Positions 1-8,085 of a DNA stretch of 52,114 bases are shown here, in pieces. Source of the DNA: DUSC01 sp964371125 (lineage in GTDB: Bacteria > Pseudomonadota > Alphaproteobacteria > Rhizobiales > Rhizobiaceae); contig CAYJMY010000006.1 in assembly GCA_964371125.1 (NCBI GenBank), positions 1 through 52,114 of the forward strand, written 5' to 3'. A program made the translations under genes and the position numbers. Position 1 is the first letter of the stretch; the number at the start of each line of letters is the position of its first letter. The notes beneath the pieces are model-generated. The model ran no database searches. It was given only the letters and a program-made list of their open reading frames with translations, and had not been told where the DNA came from.

Positions 1-1
1 C

Positions 2-439
2 TCGGCGATGATCGACAGCCGGGACTTCCTCGCCGTCAAGAAGCGCGCCGACAATCAGGTGCTGCTACCCGCCGGTCCGAAGATCGCGTTCACCGGCGGG
101 CTCGACTTCAACGATCACCACCTGATCTGGGCCAAGCTCGATCAGGTCCACGCCAAGCACCCCGACATGGTGTTGCTGCACGGCAAGTCGCCGAAGGGCG
201 CCGAGAAGATCGCGGCAAAATGGGCCGACGCCCGCAAAGTGCCGCAGGTCGGCTTCGCACCCGACTGGACGAAACACGCCAAGGCCGCACCGTTCAAGCG
301 CAACGATCAGATGCTGGACGTGCTGCCGATCGGGGTCATCGTCTTCCCCGGCACCGGCATCCAGGACAATCTCGCCGACAAGGCGAGGAAGCTCGGCATC
401 CCACTGTTCGACTTCCGCCCGAAGGGAGGCGGCGCGTGA
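2..439 (+). CDS. DUF2493 (SLOG-like) protein, 5' partial
   Basis: The reading frame is open from the left edge, so the true start lies outside the window. The visible 145 codons hold a Rossmann-like fold of the DUF2493/YspA group, a SLOG-superfamily branch thought to bind nucleotides or nucleotide-derived ligands. Signature stretches are KIAFTGGLDF (beta strand and glycine turn), MVLLHGKSPKGAE (the usual hhhHGxxxGAD-like motif, here GAE) and PIGVIVFPGTG near the end. Such proteins are frequent in mobile elements of Alphaproteobacteria, beside DUF736 and DUF2285 genes, which fits the context. Their biochemical role is not established. The stop codon lies only 8 bases before the TA at which an IS630 element is inserted, so the gene itself is intact at its 3' end. 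Confidence 0.75.
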   Translation, partial: SAMIDSRDFLAVKKRADNQVLLPAGPKIAFTGGLDFNDHHLIWAKLDQVHAKHPDMVLLHGKSPKGAEKIAAKWADARKVPQVGFAPDWTKHAKAAPFKRNDQMLDVLPIGVIVFPGTGIQDNLADKARKLGIPLFDFRPKGGGA

Positions 440-449
440 GCGCCACCTA

Positions 450-1626
450 GTCATCTGAATCTAAAATTCGTGGCATAAGGACTGTTCTGCCTTCTGGCAG
501 AAGCGTTTGACGGCGGCGAGAATGTCGTCTGCGGATTTGGTCCATTTGTAAGGCTTGGGATTTTCGTTGTGCCGCTCAATGAATGTGCGGATGTCGGCTT
601 CAAGCTGGCTGGTGGATGTATGGACACCGCGGCGTAGTTGCTTGCGGGTGAGTTCGGCGAACCAGCGTTCGACCTGGTTGATCCAGGATGCTGATGTCGG
701 CGTGAAATGCACATGATAGTGCGGCCGGCGCGCCAGCCACGTTCTGATCGCAGCGGTCTTGTGGGTGGCGTAGTTGTCCATAACGATGTGAATGTCGAGG
801 CCATCGGGAACCTGGGCGTCGATCCGCTTCAGGAAATCGAGAAACTCGGCGGCGCGATGCCGCTTGTAGCACTTGCCGATGACGAAGCCCGAGGCAACGT
901 CGAGGGCTGCAAACAACGACGTCGTGCCATGACGAACGTAGGAATGGGTCCGGCGCTCCGGCATGCCAGGCATCATCGGCAGAACGGGCTGCTCGCGGTC
1001 GAGGGCCTGGATCTGGCTCTTCTCATCGACGCTCAGCACCAGGGCGCGATTGGGCGGCGACAAGTAAAGCCCGACGATGTCGCGCACCTTGTCGACGAAC
1101 AGCGGGTCGCTTGATAGCTTGAACTTCTCCGAGCGGTGCGGCTGCAGCCCGAAGGCAGTCCAGATCCGGCGGATCGTTGTGTGCGAGAAGCCGGTCGCGC
1201 CGGCCATCGAGCGGATCGACCAGTGTGTTGCGTCGCCCGGTAGGGAACGCAGGGTGCGCTCGATCACGGCGGCCACCTGATCGTCGTTGATCGTCCGGGG
1301 CCTGCCGGGCCGGGCTTCGTCCAGCAGGCCCTCGACGCGATCCTGGAGGAAGCGACGCCGCCACTTGCCGACCGTGTGCTCATGCACTCCCAGTTCAGCC
1401 GCGACGACCTTGCTGGGGATGCCGTCGGCGCATCGCAGGATGATCCGGCAACGCTCCGACATCGATCGTGCGACACGCCGGCGACGGACCTGTCGTTCGA
1501 GATAGTCACGCTCCTCGTCACCAAGAACCAGACGTGCCGTCGGTCGACCCATAGCGTTCGCCATCGCTGCACTCCTCTCCAAAAGTGACGTAGCATACAA
1601 TGTAACGAACTTCAGTTCCAGATGAC
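450..1626 (-). mobile_element. IS630-family insertion sequence, complete
   Basis: An 1177-bp element carrying one IS630 transposase gene on the minus strand. The ends are imperfect terminal inverted repeats: reading inward, both begin GTCATCTG and continue with close similarity for about 28 bases (left GTCATCTGAATCTAAAATTC, right GTCATCTGGAACTGAAGTTC). A TA dinucleotide flanks each side (448-449 and 1627-1628), the target duplication expected of the IS630/Tc1/mariner group. The right-hand TA is also the left-hand TA of the next element. Confidence 0.88.
461..1564 (-). CDS. IS630-family transposase
   Basis: A 367-residue DDE transposase. The N-terminal third is a homeodomain-like helix-turn-helix with helices around SMSERCRIILR and GVHEHTVGKWRRRF, followed by a winged-helix segment ending near IRRIWTAFGL. 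The catalytic core shows VLSVDEKSQIQALDR (first Asp), IVMDNYATHK (second Asp) and TPTSASWINQVERWF (Glu), the DDE triad of IS630. I start at the Met of MANAMGRP rather than 26 codons upstream, because the upstream extension runs out through the terminal repeat and IS630 proteins normally begin this way. The stop codon lies inside the left terminal repeat. No frameshift is seen, so the element may be active. Confidence 0.88.
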   Translation of the reverse strand: MANAMGRPTARLVLGDEERDYLERQVRRRRVARSMSERCRIILRCADGIPSKVVAAELGVHEHTVGKWRRRFLQDRVEGLLDEARPGRPRTINDDQVAAVIERTLRSLPGDATHWSIRSMAGATGFSHTTIRRIWTAFGLQPHRSEKFKLSSDPLFVDKVRDIVGLYLSPPNRALVLSVDEKSQIQALDREQPVLPMMPGMPERRTHSYVRHGTTSLFAALDVASGFVIGKCYKRHRAAEFLDFLKRIDAQVPDGLDIHIVMDNYATHKTAAIRTWLARRPHYHVHFTPTSASWINQVERWFAELTRKQLRRGVHTSTSQLEADIRTFIERHNENPKPYKWTKSADDILAAVKRFCQKAEQSLCHEF

Positions 1627-1645
1627 TAGGGTCAAGACTCATTGA

Positions 1646-2399
1646 TCAGAGCCAGAAGATGACGGCGGCTGCGATGCAGATCGCCGAGAAGAAGGTATGG
1701 GCGCAACGGTCATAACGGGTTGCGATGCGGCGCCAGTCCTTGAGCTTTGCGAAGAGGTTCTCGACCTTGTGCCGCTGGCGGTAGAGGTCCCTATCGTAGC
1801 CGAAGGGCTTCTTGCGGCTTTTCGAGGACGGGATGCACGGCTCGATGCCCCTGGCGATGAGTTCCTGACGAACCAGGCGCTGTCATAGCCTCGATCGGCG
1901 ATCAGGCTGGCGGCTGGCGGCAGGGCGTGAAGCACGAGACGCGCGCCCTTGTGGTCGCTCATCTGGCCTTCCGATAAGAGCAGGATGATCGGCCGCCCAT
2001 CGCCGTCGCAGACGGCATGGAGTTTGGAGTTCAGTCCGCCCTTGGTTCGCCCGATACGACGGGGAACATCCCCCTTTTTAGAAGACTCGCCGCGGTGCGG
2101 TGGGCCTTCAGATGGGGGGCGTCGATCATGAGCCGCTCGGGCTTCGGCCCTTCGCCTGCCAGCGCGGCGAAGACCCTGTCGAAGACGCCGAGCCGGCTCC
2201 AGCGGATGAAGCGGTTATAAAGCGTCTTGTGCGGGCCGTAGCCAGACGGTGCGTCCTTCCACTGCAGCCCGTTCCTGATCACATAGACGATGCCACTTAC
2301 CACCCGCCGGTCATCGACGCGCGGAATGCCATGCGACAGCGGAAAATGCGGCGATATCCGAGCCATCTGGGGCTCGCTCAGCAGAAACAAATCACCCAT
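1646..2399 (-). pseudogene. IS5/IS427 transposase, broken by a 1-base deletion
   Basis: The first frame starts at MGDLFLLSEPQMARISPH and runs to SLLKRGMFP, then ends at a stop near 2031. A normal IS427 product continues in the -1 frame, reached here at the slippery run AAAAAGGGGG (about 2075), giving KKGDVPRRIGRTKGGLNS and then RGYDSAWF. That shift is the usual programmed event of this group. A second, unprogrammed shift follows: after SAWF one base is missing (plus-strand position about 1870), so the rest, which should read RQELIARGIEPCIPSS through HKVENLFAKLKDW and FFSAICIAAAVIFWL, is out of frame. The lost segment contains the catalytic Glu region, so the protein should be inactive unless the missing base is a sequencing error. 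Confidence 0.8.
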
Positions 2400-2400
2400 C

Positions 2401-2424
2401 ACGGTCTCCTTAAACGGAGACCGT
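2401..2424 (-). promoter_or_regulatory. RBS-masking hairpin before the IS5 transposase start
   Basis: A perfect inverted repeat, ACGGTCTCC and GGAGACCGT, flanks a 6-base loop and ends one base before the transposase ATG at 2399. In the mRNA the downstream arm contains GGAG, the ribosome-binding site, so the stem would hide it. Terminal hairpins that block translation of transposase mRNA from outside promoters are known in several IS families. The role here is inferred from position. Confidence 0.6.
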
Positions 2425-2541
2425 GAATCACATCTCAAACCAAATTAATAGGTCCTGACCCTAGCGGCAAGATCACTGAAATACTGGATAGGATCGCACG
2501 GCAATTCTACTTACGTTACTGAATAAGCTATAGGGAATTCG

Positions 2542-3120
2542 ATGAGCACAATCACAGACGGCGACTACAAGATCCATATGGCACCTGTCGTCGCCGAGGG
2601 CTTCACGCTCGATCCTCCGGGATTTGAGCGCCTTTCGTCGTGGACGCACATGCTGATGCACATCGTCAACGCGCACACAAACTTCGAATGGGTGCGTGAC
2701 CACCCGGTCGAACTCGGCGAACTGGAAAACTCGCTGCGCCAGCAAGCGTTCTTCGTCGCCGGGATCATGGCCTACTGCCGCTGCTATGCATCGTCGGGAT
2801 CGGGAATTCCGATGCTCGATGCGAAGAAGGTCTACGAGGGATCAGACGACGGAAAGCAGGTCCACGAACGTCTCATCGGCCTGCGCAACTCAATCGCCGC
2901 ACACACCGACGCGTCGGACATCGTTCGCCTCACCCTCGCAGTGAAGGAGGAGCCCGAACGTCTTGTCATCCGGCACCTGTGGACGATGGCGGTCCCCGTC
3001 AACGAGATCGCCGACTTCCTGGAAGCTGTCGCTCACGCCGAGCACTTCGTCACGATGAGCCTGAACAAATACTTGAACCGGCTCGAAAAGGACCGTGGCA
3101 AGACGATTGAACTCGACTGA
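2542..3120 (+). CDS. Hypothetical protein with HEPN-like motif
   Basis: A 192-residue, mostly helical soluble protein that I do not recognise by name. Its clearest feature is LRNSIAAHTDASD at residues 114-126, an R-x5-H arrangement (Arg115, His121). It resembles the (R)Nxxx(A)H(S/T)D active site of HEPN-domain ribonucleases and AbiV-like proteins. The N-terminal half has helices rich in Met, His and aromatic residues (WTHMLMHIVNAHTNFEW), and the C-terminus is a charged helix. No antitoxin-like partner lies next to it: upstream is the IS5 element, downstream only small element proteins. It stands alone with no strong ribosome-binding site. An RNase or abortive-infection role is possible but rests on one short motif. 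Confidence 0.6.
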   Translation: MSTITDGDYKIHMAPVVAEGFTLDPPGFERLSSWTHMLMHIVNAHTNFEWVRDHPVELGELENSLRQQAFFVAGIMAYCRCYASSGSGIPMLDAKKVYEGSDDGKQVHERLIGLRNSIAAHTDASDIVRLTLAVKEEPERLVIRHLWTMAVPVNEIADFLEAVAHAEHFVTMSLNKYLNRLEKDRGKTIELD

Positions 3121-3344
3121 CTTTTTCCCGGTATCACCGCGGCCCCTGACGCGAAAACCACCCCCGCTTATCTGCGCTGATCCTTGGTCAGACTGATCGC
3201 CTGACGCCATCAACCCGTAAAGGGTCGGCTATGCGAGCATGCCGCCGCTTCAGCTTCGCCTACGCGGTGATTGCAGCGTTCAGTCCGACACTTCGGGCGC
3301 CTGTCAGCGGGGGATGGTCCTCCGCTCAAACAGGAGCCGGATCG

Positions 3345-3512
3345 ATGTCCCTCAACGACGCGCACGCCTTCGCCTTCAGCCTCGCCACCACCCTGATGGC
3401 CGCCATCATCATCTTCCGGGCCGGCGACGGCACCCTCTCGGTGACGCCCGCCAGCGAATACGACGGCGACATGGCCGCGATCGTCCATGAGATCGATCCC
3501 CTTCGCCCATAA
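3345..3512 (+). CDS. Small conserved-type element protein (55 aa)
   Basis: A 55-residue protein beginning MSLNDAHAFAFSLATTLMAAI. I start at the ATG at 3345 because AGGAG lies about 9 bases upstream. The longer frame from 3231 adds an Arg-rich leader without a clear ribosome-binding site. Residues about 8-23 form one short hydrophobic segment (FAFSLATTLMAAIIIF), followed by an acidic tail ending IVHEIDPLRP. I know of no function. Position among other mobile-element proteins suggests an accessory part of the element. Confidence 0.5.
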   Translation: MSLNDAHAFAFSLATTLMAAIIIFRAGDGTLSVTPASEYDGDMAAIVHEIDPLRP

Positions 3513-3652
3513 CCGGGGCGATCCGGCGCCGCCGCGCGGAAGTCGCACGCAATTTCCGCTCCCAGCATAGTCGATTTTCAGCTATAGTTTGAGCGCGCCG
3601 TGGTGGTGGTGGAGGCGCGACCGTCAGACTTTCTCTCACGGAGGCCACCACC

Positions 3653-4096
3653 ATGATCATCCTCGCAATACTCGCATCCCTCGCAGCCATCGGCCTGCTT
3701 TGCTGGCTGCTGTTCACATTGGCCGTCTTCGCACTGCCGGCGTTCGTCGGCGTGACCGCGGGCGCCTGGGCGCACGGCACCGGCGCCGGCATCCCGGGCG
3801 CGGTCCTCGTCGGGGCCGTCGCCGCTGCCCTCACGCTAGCGGCCGGTCACCTGCTGATCACCTTCGTCCGCCCGATGTGGCTCAAGCTGATCGTGGCCGC
3901 CGGCTTCGTTGCGCCGGCGGCGATCGCCGGGTTTCATGCGACCCATGGCATCGTGAAACACCTCATGCCGTCCGAAGGATGGCAGAACGCATTCTCCGTC
4001 ATTGGCGCGATCGCTGTCGGCATTACCGCCTTCGTGCGTGTCGCAGGGATGGCGGCCAGCCCAGGCCCGTCTGGCCGGGATCTCGCGCGAGCCTGA
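3653..4096 (+). CDS. Small integral membrane protein (147 aa)
   Basis: Four hydrophobic segments cover most of the length: residues about 2-30 (ILAILASLAAIGLLCWLLFTLAVFA in part), 45-68, 78-96 and 115-135, joined by short loops. There is no enzymatic motif. AGGCCACC and GGAG-like bases lie just before the ATG. Unrelated in sequence to TrbC, TrbD or TrbL, it is likely an accessory membrane protein of the mobile element. Function unknown. Confidence 0.6.
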   Translation: MIILAILASLAAIGLLCWLLFTLAVFALPAFVGVTAGAWAHGTGAGIPGAVLVGAVAAALTLAAGHLLITFVRPMWLKLIVAAGFVAPAAIAGFHATHGIVKHLMPSEGWQNAFSVIGAIAVGITAFVRVAGMAASPGPSGRDLARA

Positions 4097-4659
4097 TCGT
4101 CGTCATCGCCGTTGCGAGGGCTAGACCAGCTGTGGGCAAGGCCACCCAGTTCGTCTGAGGTCGTTGGGATTGAAGCGTGGGGCGCGGATCGACGCTGAGC
4201 CCAGGGAGCGGCCTTCATTGGAACGCTGCTGTGGCAGGACCACGTTTCGGCGGCACACTGAACATTCGGCGCGGCGATCTGCCAATTGGCGGTGGAGAGT
4301 CGGGGAGCAGCACCAATGCCCTGCCGGGAGGAAACGAAGGCGGTGAGCCTGCCGCGACGCCGGCTGCCGGTGCGGGATGGCCGCCATTTTCTCCGTTCTC
4401 TGACCGTGCCTCGACCGCTCCAAACGGCCTCTCCAATGGCCTGATCTGGCCGAAGGTCGGCTCCGCCTCAATCGCCTATGACGCAACAGCGGCGTCGAAC
4501 TTTCATCCCCTGCCGGCTGCGCCGTCATTCCTCGCGAAGCAAGAAAGCCCTCCTTTGCTGTCAGGCCCCTTCGGGGTGCGCCGTCGATCGCCTCCGGCCA
4601 ACCGATCGCCATCGAGGCCGCAATGGTGCGGGCTCGGCAACGGAAAACGGAGACTTACA
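4097..4659 (+). other. 563-bp stretch with no supportable gene
   Basis: Frames stay open on both strands here because of the base composition. The plus-strand frame is continuous with the DUF736 gene, but translates to low-complexity Pro/Gly/Ser/Ala text without ribosome-binding site or domain. The minus-strand frame (4121-4612) is Arg-rich and equally unconvincing. I see no RNA gene, repeat or IS end. It probably holds the DUF736 promoter near its 3' side. Confidence 0.5.
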
Positions 4660-4986
4660 ATGGCGACCATCGGCACCTTCAAGAAGACCGGCTCGAACGA
4701 GTTCACGGGCGAAATCGTTACCCTCAGCGTCCAGGCCAAGGGCGTGCGCATCGTCCCCGACCAGCGCGCCACCGGCGAGAACGCTCCCAGCCACCGGGTT
4801 CTGGTTGGCCGCGCCGAGATCGGCGCCGCCTGGTCCAAGCGCTCCAACGAAGGCCGCGACTATCTGGGCCTTAAGCTGGACGATCCGAGCTTCAACGCCC
4901 CCATCTATGCCAACCTCTTCGACGACGAGGGTGAAGAGACCTTCTCGCTGATCTGGTCCCGCCCCAACGGGCGGCGCGGCGACTGA
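4660..4986 (+). CDS. DUF736 protein, copy 1
   Basis: A 108-residue DUF736 protein. Typical features are the start MATIGTFKKTGSNEFTGEI, the middle GENAPSHRVLVGRAEIGAAW and the end FSLIWSRPNGR. The family is small, beta-rich and of unknown function, spread through Alphaproteobacteria mostly on conjugative plasmids and integrative elements. The start is fixed by homology with the second copy at 17371 (MSQIGRFTRTKSGYSGRI) and by GGAG about 8 bases upstream. The 160 upstream codons in the same frame are not counted. A strong terminator follows 9 bases after the stop. Confidence 0.85.
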   Translation: MATIGTFKKTGSNEFTGEIVTLSVQAKGVRIVPDQRATGENAPSHRVLVGRAEIGAAWSKRSNEGRDYLGLKLDDPSFNAPIYANLFDDEGEETFSLIWSRPNGRRGD

Positions 4987-4995
4987 GGCCCCGCG

Positions 4996-5023
4996 AAGGC
5001 CCCGGCCCGAAGGCCGGGGCCTT
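4996..5023 (+). terminator. Intrinsic terminator after DUF736
   Basis: A perfect 12-bp stem (AAGGCCCCGGCC with GGCCGGGGCCTT) and a CGAA tetraloop begin 9 bases after the DUF736 stop. Only a weak T-run follows (CTTCGGCTTT). The stem also faces the 3' end of the minus-strand sulfur operon and could serve both directions. Confidence 0.75.
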
Positions 5024-5157
5024 CGGCTTTACGGCGACCGAATCAGTTGCAGGAATTATCGGCCCGAGAGAGCATACAGAGGCAGTTCTGGCTGGAAGAT
5101 CGCCACCAGAACGACTATTATAGATGGAGTATTCGGATGAGACGCCTCGTCTTCGCG

Positions 5158-6285
5158 TCATGTCTCAGCAACAGACATCTGTTTAACTTGGGCAACAACG
5201 GCGTCGATTTCATCATCCGTTGTATGGCGTCCGAGACTGAAGCGCACGGCACCCATGCCCACTTTCTCCGGCACACCCATGGCCGCGAGCACCGGCGAAA
5301 GCTCGACGCGGCCGGAATGGCATGCCGAGCCGGTTGATGCCGCGACGCCATCAAGACCGCCGAGTACATTCGCGCCGACCATGCCGACAAAGGCAACGTT
5401 GAGGGTGTTCGGTAGGCGGTGATCCGGATGGCCGTTCAGCACCACGCGATTGCCGAAACGGTCCTGTAGCGCCTGCCAGAAGCGATCACGCAGCGTGCGA
5501 ATCCGCTCCATTGCTGCCAGGTCCTGGCCCAGTTCGCAGGCCGCGCCCAGACCGGTAGCAAGCAACACGCTTTCGGTGCCGGCTCGCCGACCGCTCTCAT
5601 GACCCGCACCATGGATCAGGGGTTCGAGTTCAACACCATGGCGCACAAACAGCGCCCCGATACCTTTCGGCGCGTAGAGTTTGTGCCCGGCAATTGTCAG
5701 GAGGTCGACGCCAAGATCATCCACGCGCGCCGGAATCTTGCTGGCCGACTGCGCGGCGTCGGTGTGAAACCGGATACCATGTTCTCGCGCGATGGCGCCA
5801 ATCTCCTCGATCGGCTGGATGGTGCCGACCTCGTTGTTGGCGTGCATGACGCTGATCAGAATGGTGCGCGGGGTAATCGCCCGGCGCACGTCCTCGGGGT
5901 CGACCCGGCCCGTCGAGTCCACCGGAAGATATGTAACCCGCGCACCAAGCCGCTCGAGAAACCGGCAAGGAGCGAGGACGGCCGGATGCTCGACCGTGGT
6001 CGTAATGATGTGGTCGCCCTTTTCGCGGAGCGCAAAGAACGTGCCGTTAAGCGCCAGATTATTACTTTCGCTGCCGCCACTGGTGAACACGATCTCCTCT
6101 GGTGTTGAGCCGAGCAGCGCAGCAACCTGCGCGCGCGCTCGCTCCAGGGCGGCCTTGGCGGGCGTGCTCGCCCAATGACCGCTGGAAGGATTGCCGAAGG
6201 CCTCCTCCAAGAACGGCCGCATCGCGGCGACGACCGCCGGGTCGATCGGCGTGCTCGCATTGTAATCGAGATAGATCCGGGTCAT
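5158..6285 (-). CDS. Cysteine desulfurase (NifS/IscS class)
   Basis: A 375-residue PLP enzyme of aminotransferase class V. It would release sulfur from L-cysteine as an enzyme-bound persulfide plus alanine. Visible landmarks are YLDYNASTPIDP at the start, TSGGSESNN, VEHPAV (active-site His region), HTDAAQSASKIP (PLP Asp), TIAGHKLYAPKGIG (PLP Lys) and a mobile loop STGSACHSGRVELS with the catalytic Cys. I use the ATG at 6285, since YLDYNA near residue 6 is the family start and the upstream extension overlaps the DsrE gene. It is the last gene of a minus-strand operon, 4 bases after the dsrE-like stop. With no IscU or SufE beside it, sulfur delivery to the DsrE and rhodanese proteins is the likelier job than Fe-S assembly. 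Confidence 0.88.
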   Translation of the reverse strand: MTRIYLDYNASTPIDPAVVAAMRPFLEEAFGNPSSGHWASTPAKAALERARAQVAALLGSTPEEIVFTSGGSESNNLALNGTFFALREKGDHIITTTVEHPAVLAPCRFLERLGARVTYLPVDSTGRVDPEDVRRAITPRTILISVMHANNEVGTIQPIEEIGAIAREHGIRFHTDAAQSASKIPARVDDLGVDLLTIAGHKLYAPKGIGALFVRHGVELEPLIHGAGHESGRRAGTESVLLATGLGAACELGQDLAAMERIRTLRDRFWQALQDRFGNRVVLNGHPDHRLPNTLNVAFVGMVGANVLGGLDGVAASTGSACHSGRVELSPVLAAMGVPEKVGMGAVRFSLGRHTTDDEIDAVVAQVKQMSVAET

Positions 6286-6289
6286 CCGC

Positions 6290-6640
6290 TCAGAACACCA
6301 GCACCTTGTCGGCGCCAAGCGTCGCATCCCCGAGCTCATCCATGGTGCTGCGTCTCGCGCCGTCCATGACATCGTCATCGGCCATGCCGCGCGCATCCAT
6401 GCAGGTACCGCAGAGCAACACGGCGCCTTTCGCTAGCACGCGCTTGAGCATGCGTTCCATATTGTAGTAGCCGTCCGGCGTCTTCTGCCCCTTGCGTGCG
6501 GCGATGACGGCGTCAGCCATCAAGAAGACGGTGATCTCCGCCTCCGGATCCTTCTTCAGCAGCGTGTGAGCGAGGCGAAGGGCGTTGTAGCAGCGCTCGG
6601 TGCCATAAGGCGGGTCATTCAGGATGATCAGAGTCTTCAT
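6290..6640 (-). CDS. DsrE/DsrF-family sulfur-handling protein
   Basis: A 116-residue protein with the compact DsrE fold: KTLIILNDPPYGTERCYNALRLA at the start, ITVFLMADAV in the middle, and a Cys pair in LLCGTCMDARGM near residue 80. DsrE-like proteins carry sulfane sulfur on a conserved cysteine and pass it between sulfurtransferases, in the cytoplasm. The gene sits between a SHOCT gene (27 bases upstream) and the cysteine desulfurase (4 bases downstream), so co-expression is almost certain. Which partner loads the cysteine is inferred. Confidence 0.82.
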   Translation of the reverse strand: MKTLIILNDPPYGTERCYNALRLAHTLLKKDPEAEITVFLMADAVIAARKGQKTPDGYYNMERMLKRVLAKGAVLLCGTCMDARGMADDDVMDGARRSTMDELGDATLGADKVLVF

Positions 6641-6667
6641 GCGTGTGGTCTCCGGTGTGGATGTGGT

Positions 6668-7030
6668 TCATTCGCCGAGAATGCGTCGGCGCTCCTCAAA
6701 CTCTTGCTTGTCGATCTCGCCCCGGGCGAAGCGTTCTTTGAGGATGTCGAGCGGTGTTCGCGCCGATAGCGGCTGATGCGGCGCGGCGGCCTGCCACGGG
6801 CCACCGAGCCAGCGCACGAGAAGAACCGCGACTGCTATCACCAGCGCGAGTACGAGAATCATGAAGATCGGCCCGAAGACCATTCCGGGCCATCCGCCAC
6901 CCCATCCCATCATATGCGGCCCCCAGCCGTAGCGATCGGGATCGGAGGATGTCTGTGCCCACGCAGCAACTGGCAGAAGGGCAATCGCGGCGCCTGCGGC
7001 CGCTGCTGTCGATATCCGAATTCTTGTCAT
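6668..7030 (-). CDS. Membrane-anchored SHOCT-domain protein
   Basis: A 120-residue protein. Residues 1-25 are a cleavable-type signal sequence ending VAAWAQ. Next come a Gly/Trp/Met-rich stretch (WGPHMMGWGGGWPGM), a transmembrane helix at about 53-73, and a C-terminal SHOCT motif (DILKERFARGEIDKQEFEERRRIL). SHOCT is a short oligomerisation domain. The Met/His-rich loop recalls small periplasmic metal-binding proteins often found with copper or sulfur genes. I start at the ATG at 7030, preceded by GAAGGAGC. It lies in the minus-strand sulfur operon. Function is inferred. Confidence 0.75.
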   Translation of the reverse strand: MTRIRISTAAAAGAAIALLPVAAWAQTSSDPDRYGWGPHMMGWGGGWPGMVFGPIFMILVLALVIAVAVLLVRWLGGPWQAAAPHQPLSARTPLDILKERFARGEIDKQEFEERRRILGE

Positions 7031-7074
7031 GTTCCTGCTCCTTCGCGGTTGTGCCGTCCGCTGTCTGCGTCCGG

Positions 7075-8085
7075 TCATATGTTGGGGCCGGTTCGCTCTC
7101 TTTCGCTTTCGCCGATCTCGACCGGCCTGCCGTCGCGATTCCATTGCTCCATGCCGCCGCGTAGAACGCTGACATCGCGAAAACCGGCGTCGCTGAGCAT
7201 CGTAGCCGCAGCCGCGGAACGCTTGTCTGTCTTGCAGACGAGAATGACAGATCGGTCCCGAGATGCCCTGATCTCGATCAAACGTTCAGGCAACTCGCCA
7301 AGTGGCAGGTTGAGCGCCGAGGCGATATGGCCGAGCCCGCCTTCAAATTCGTCCGGCCCACGCACGTCGACGACGGTGATGCTGCCCCCGTGAAGCCGAT
7401 CTGCGAGTGTACTCACGTCGATCCACCGGTGTTTTTCGCAGCGCGTTCGCCTGACCAGTCGCGGCAGGAAGGCGATGGCCGCGAGCAGGCCGAGCGCCAT
7501 CAGGCCGTAGCGGATCGCGGAGGCATCGCCGGCAAGCGCCTCACGTCCGGCATGGCCGAGCCAGGTATAGGCGATCGCGCCGGGCGCCATGGCGATAAGC
7601 GAGGTGGTGACATAGGACCAGAAGTTGATCCGGGTGAGACCGAGCGCGTAATTGGTCAGATTGAACGGGAACAGTGGCACGAGACGCACGAAGGCGACGA
7701 AGCGCCAGCCTTCCGCCTCCACGCCTTCGATCAGCCGTTTCAGCCGTCCGCCGGTCCGCGCCGCCACCCAGCCACCGGCGAGGTAGCGGGCGATGAGGAA
7801 AGCGAAGCTTGCCCCGATCGTTGCTCCGACGAGATTGAGGAGCGCGCCCCAGACCGGGCCGAACAGGGCGCCGCCCGCCAGCGCGAACAGGGCGCCTGGG
7901 AGGAAGGCGATCGTTCCGGCGGCATAGAGGCCGAGATAGGCCAGCGGCGCCAGGAGACCGAGCGCGGAAAGCCAGGCATCGAGCGCTTCAAGGTCCAGCC
8001 GCTCGCGGTTGAGGGCCACCCAGATGATGGCCACAATCACGCCGGCAAGAAGGACGAGGCGCGGAAGAACCTGCCGGACGTTCAT
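7075..8085 (-). CDS. TVP38/TMEM64 membrane protein fused to rhodanese
   Basis: A 336-residue fusion. Residues 1-215 are a TVP38/DedA-superfamily membrane domain with about six helices and the family block FLPGALFALAGGALFGPVWG, then VRLVPLFPFNLTNYALGLT. Residues about 230-325 are a rhodanese domain: VVDVRGPDEFEGGLGHIASALNLPL, then the active-site loop VCKTDKRSA with Cys284, ending RGGMEQWNRDGRPV. The rhodanese should carry a persulfide and probably faces the cytoplasm. The start overlaps the stop of the upstream desaturase gene by 4 bases (ATGA), so the two are translationally coupled. The fusion suggests sulfurtransfer linked to transport or membrane lipid handling. Confidence 0.85.
   Translation of the reverse strand: MNVRQVLPRLVLLAGVIVAIIWVALNRERLDLEALDAWLSALGLLAPLAYLGLYAAGTIAFLPGALFALAGGALFGPVWGALLNLVGATIGASFAFLIARYLAGGWVAARTGGRLKRLIEGVEAEGWRFVAFVRLVPLFPFNLTNYALGLTRINFWSYVTTSLIAMAPGAIAYTWLGHAGREALAGDASAIRYGLMALGLLAAIAFLPRLVRRTRCEKHRWIDVSTLADRLHGGSITVVDVRGPDEFEGGLGHIASALNLPLGELPERLIEIRASRDRSVILVCKTDKRSAAAATMLSDAGFRDVSVLRGGMEQWNRDGRPVEIGESERERTGPNI

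Larger units (their letters stand above)
1629..2461 (-). mobile_element. IS5-family (IS427-type) insertion sequence
   Basis: An 833-bp element with terminal inverted repeats starting GGGTCARGAC at both ends (left GGGTCAAGACTCATTGAT, right GGGTCAGGACCTATTAAT) and TA on both sides (1627-1628 and 2462-2463). Size, termini, two-frame transposase and TA-containing target match the IS427 group of IS5. It directly abuts the IS630 element, with a single TA between them. The transposase carries a damaging 1-base loss, so autonomous movement is unlikely. Confidence 0.85.

Noticed and set aside
2..439. DprA-like DNA-processing protein
   Set aside because: The Rossmann-like text is too short and lacks DprA DNA-binding and dimer features; DUF2493 fits better.
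4177..4659. N-terminal extension of DUF736
   Set aside because: The paralogue starts at the same Met and the extension is low complexity without translation signals.
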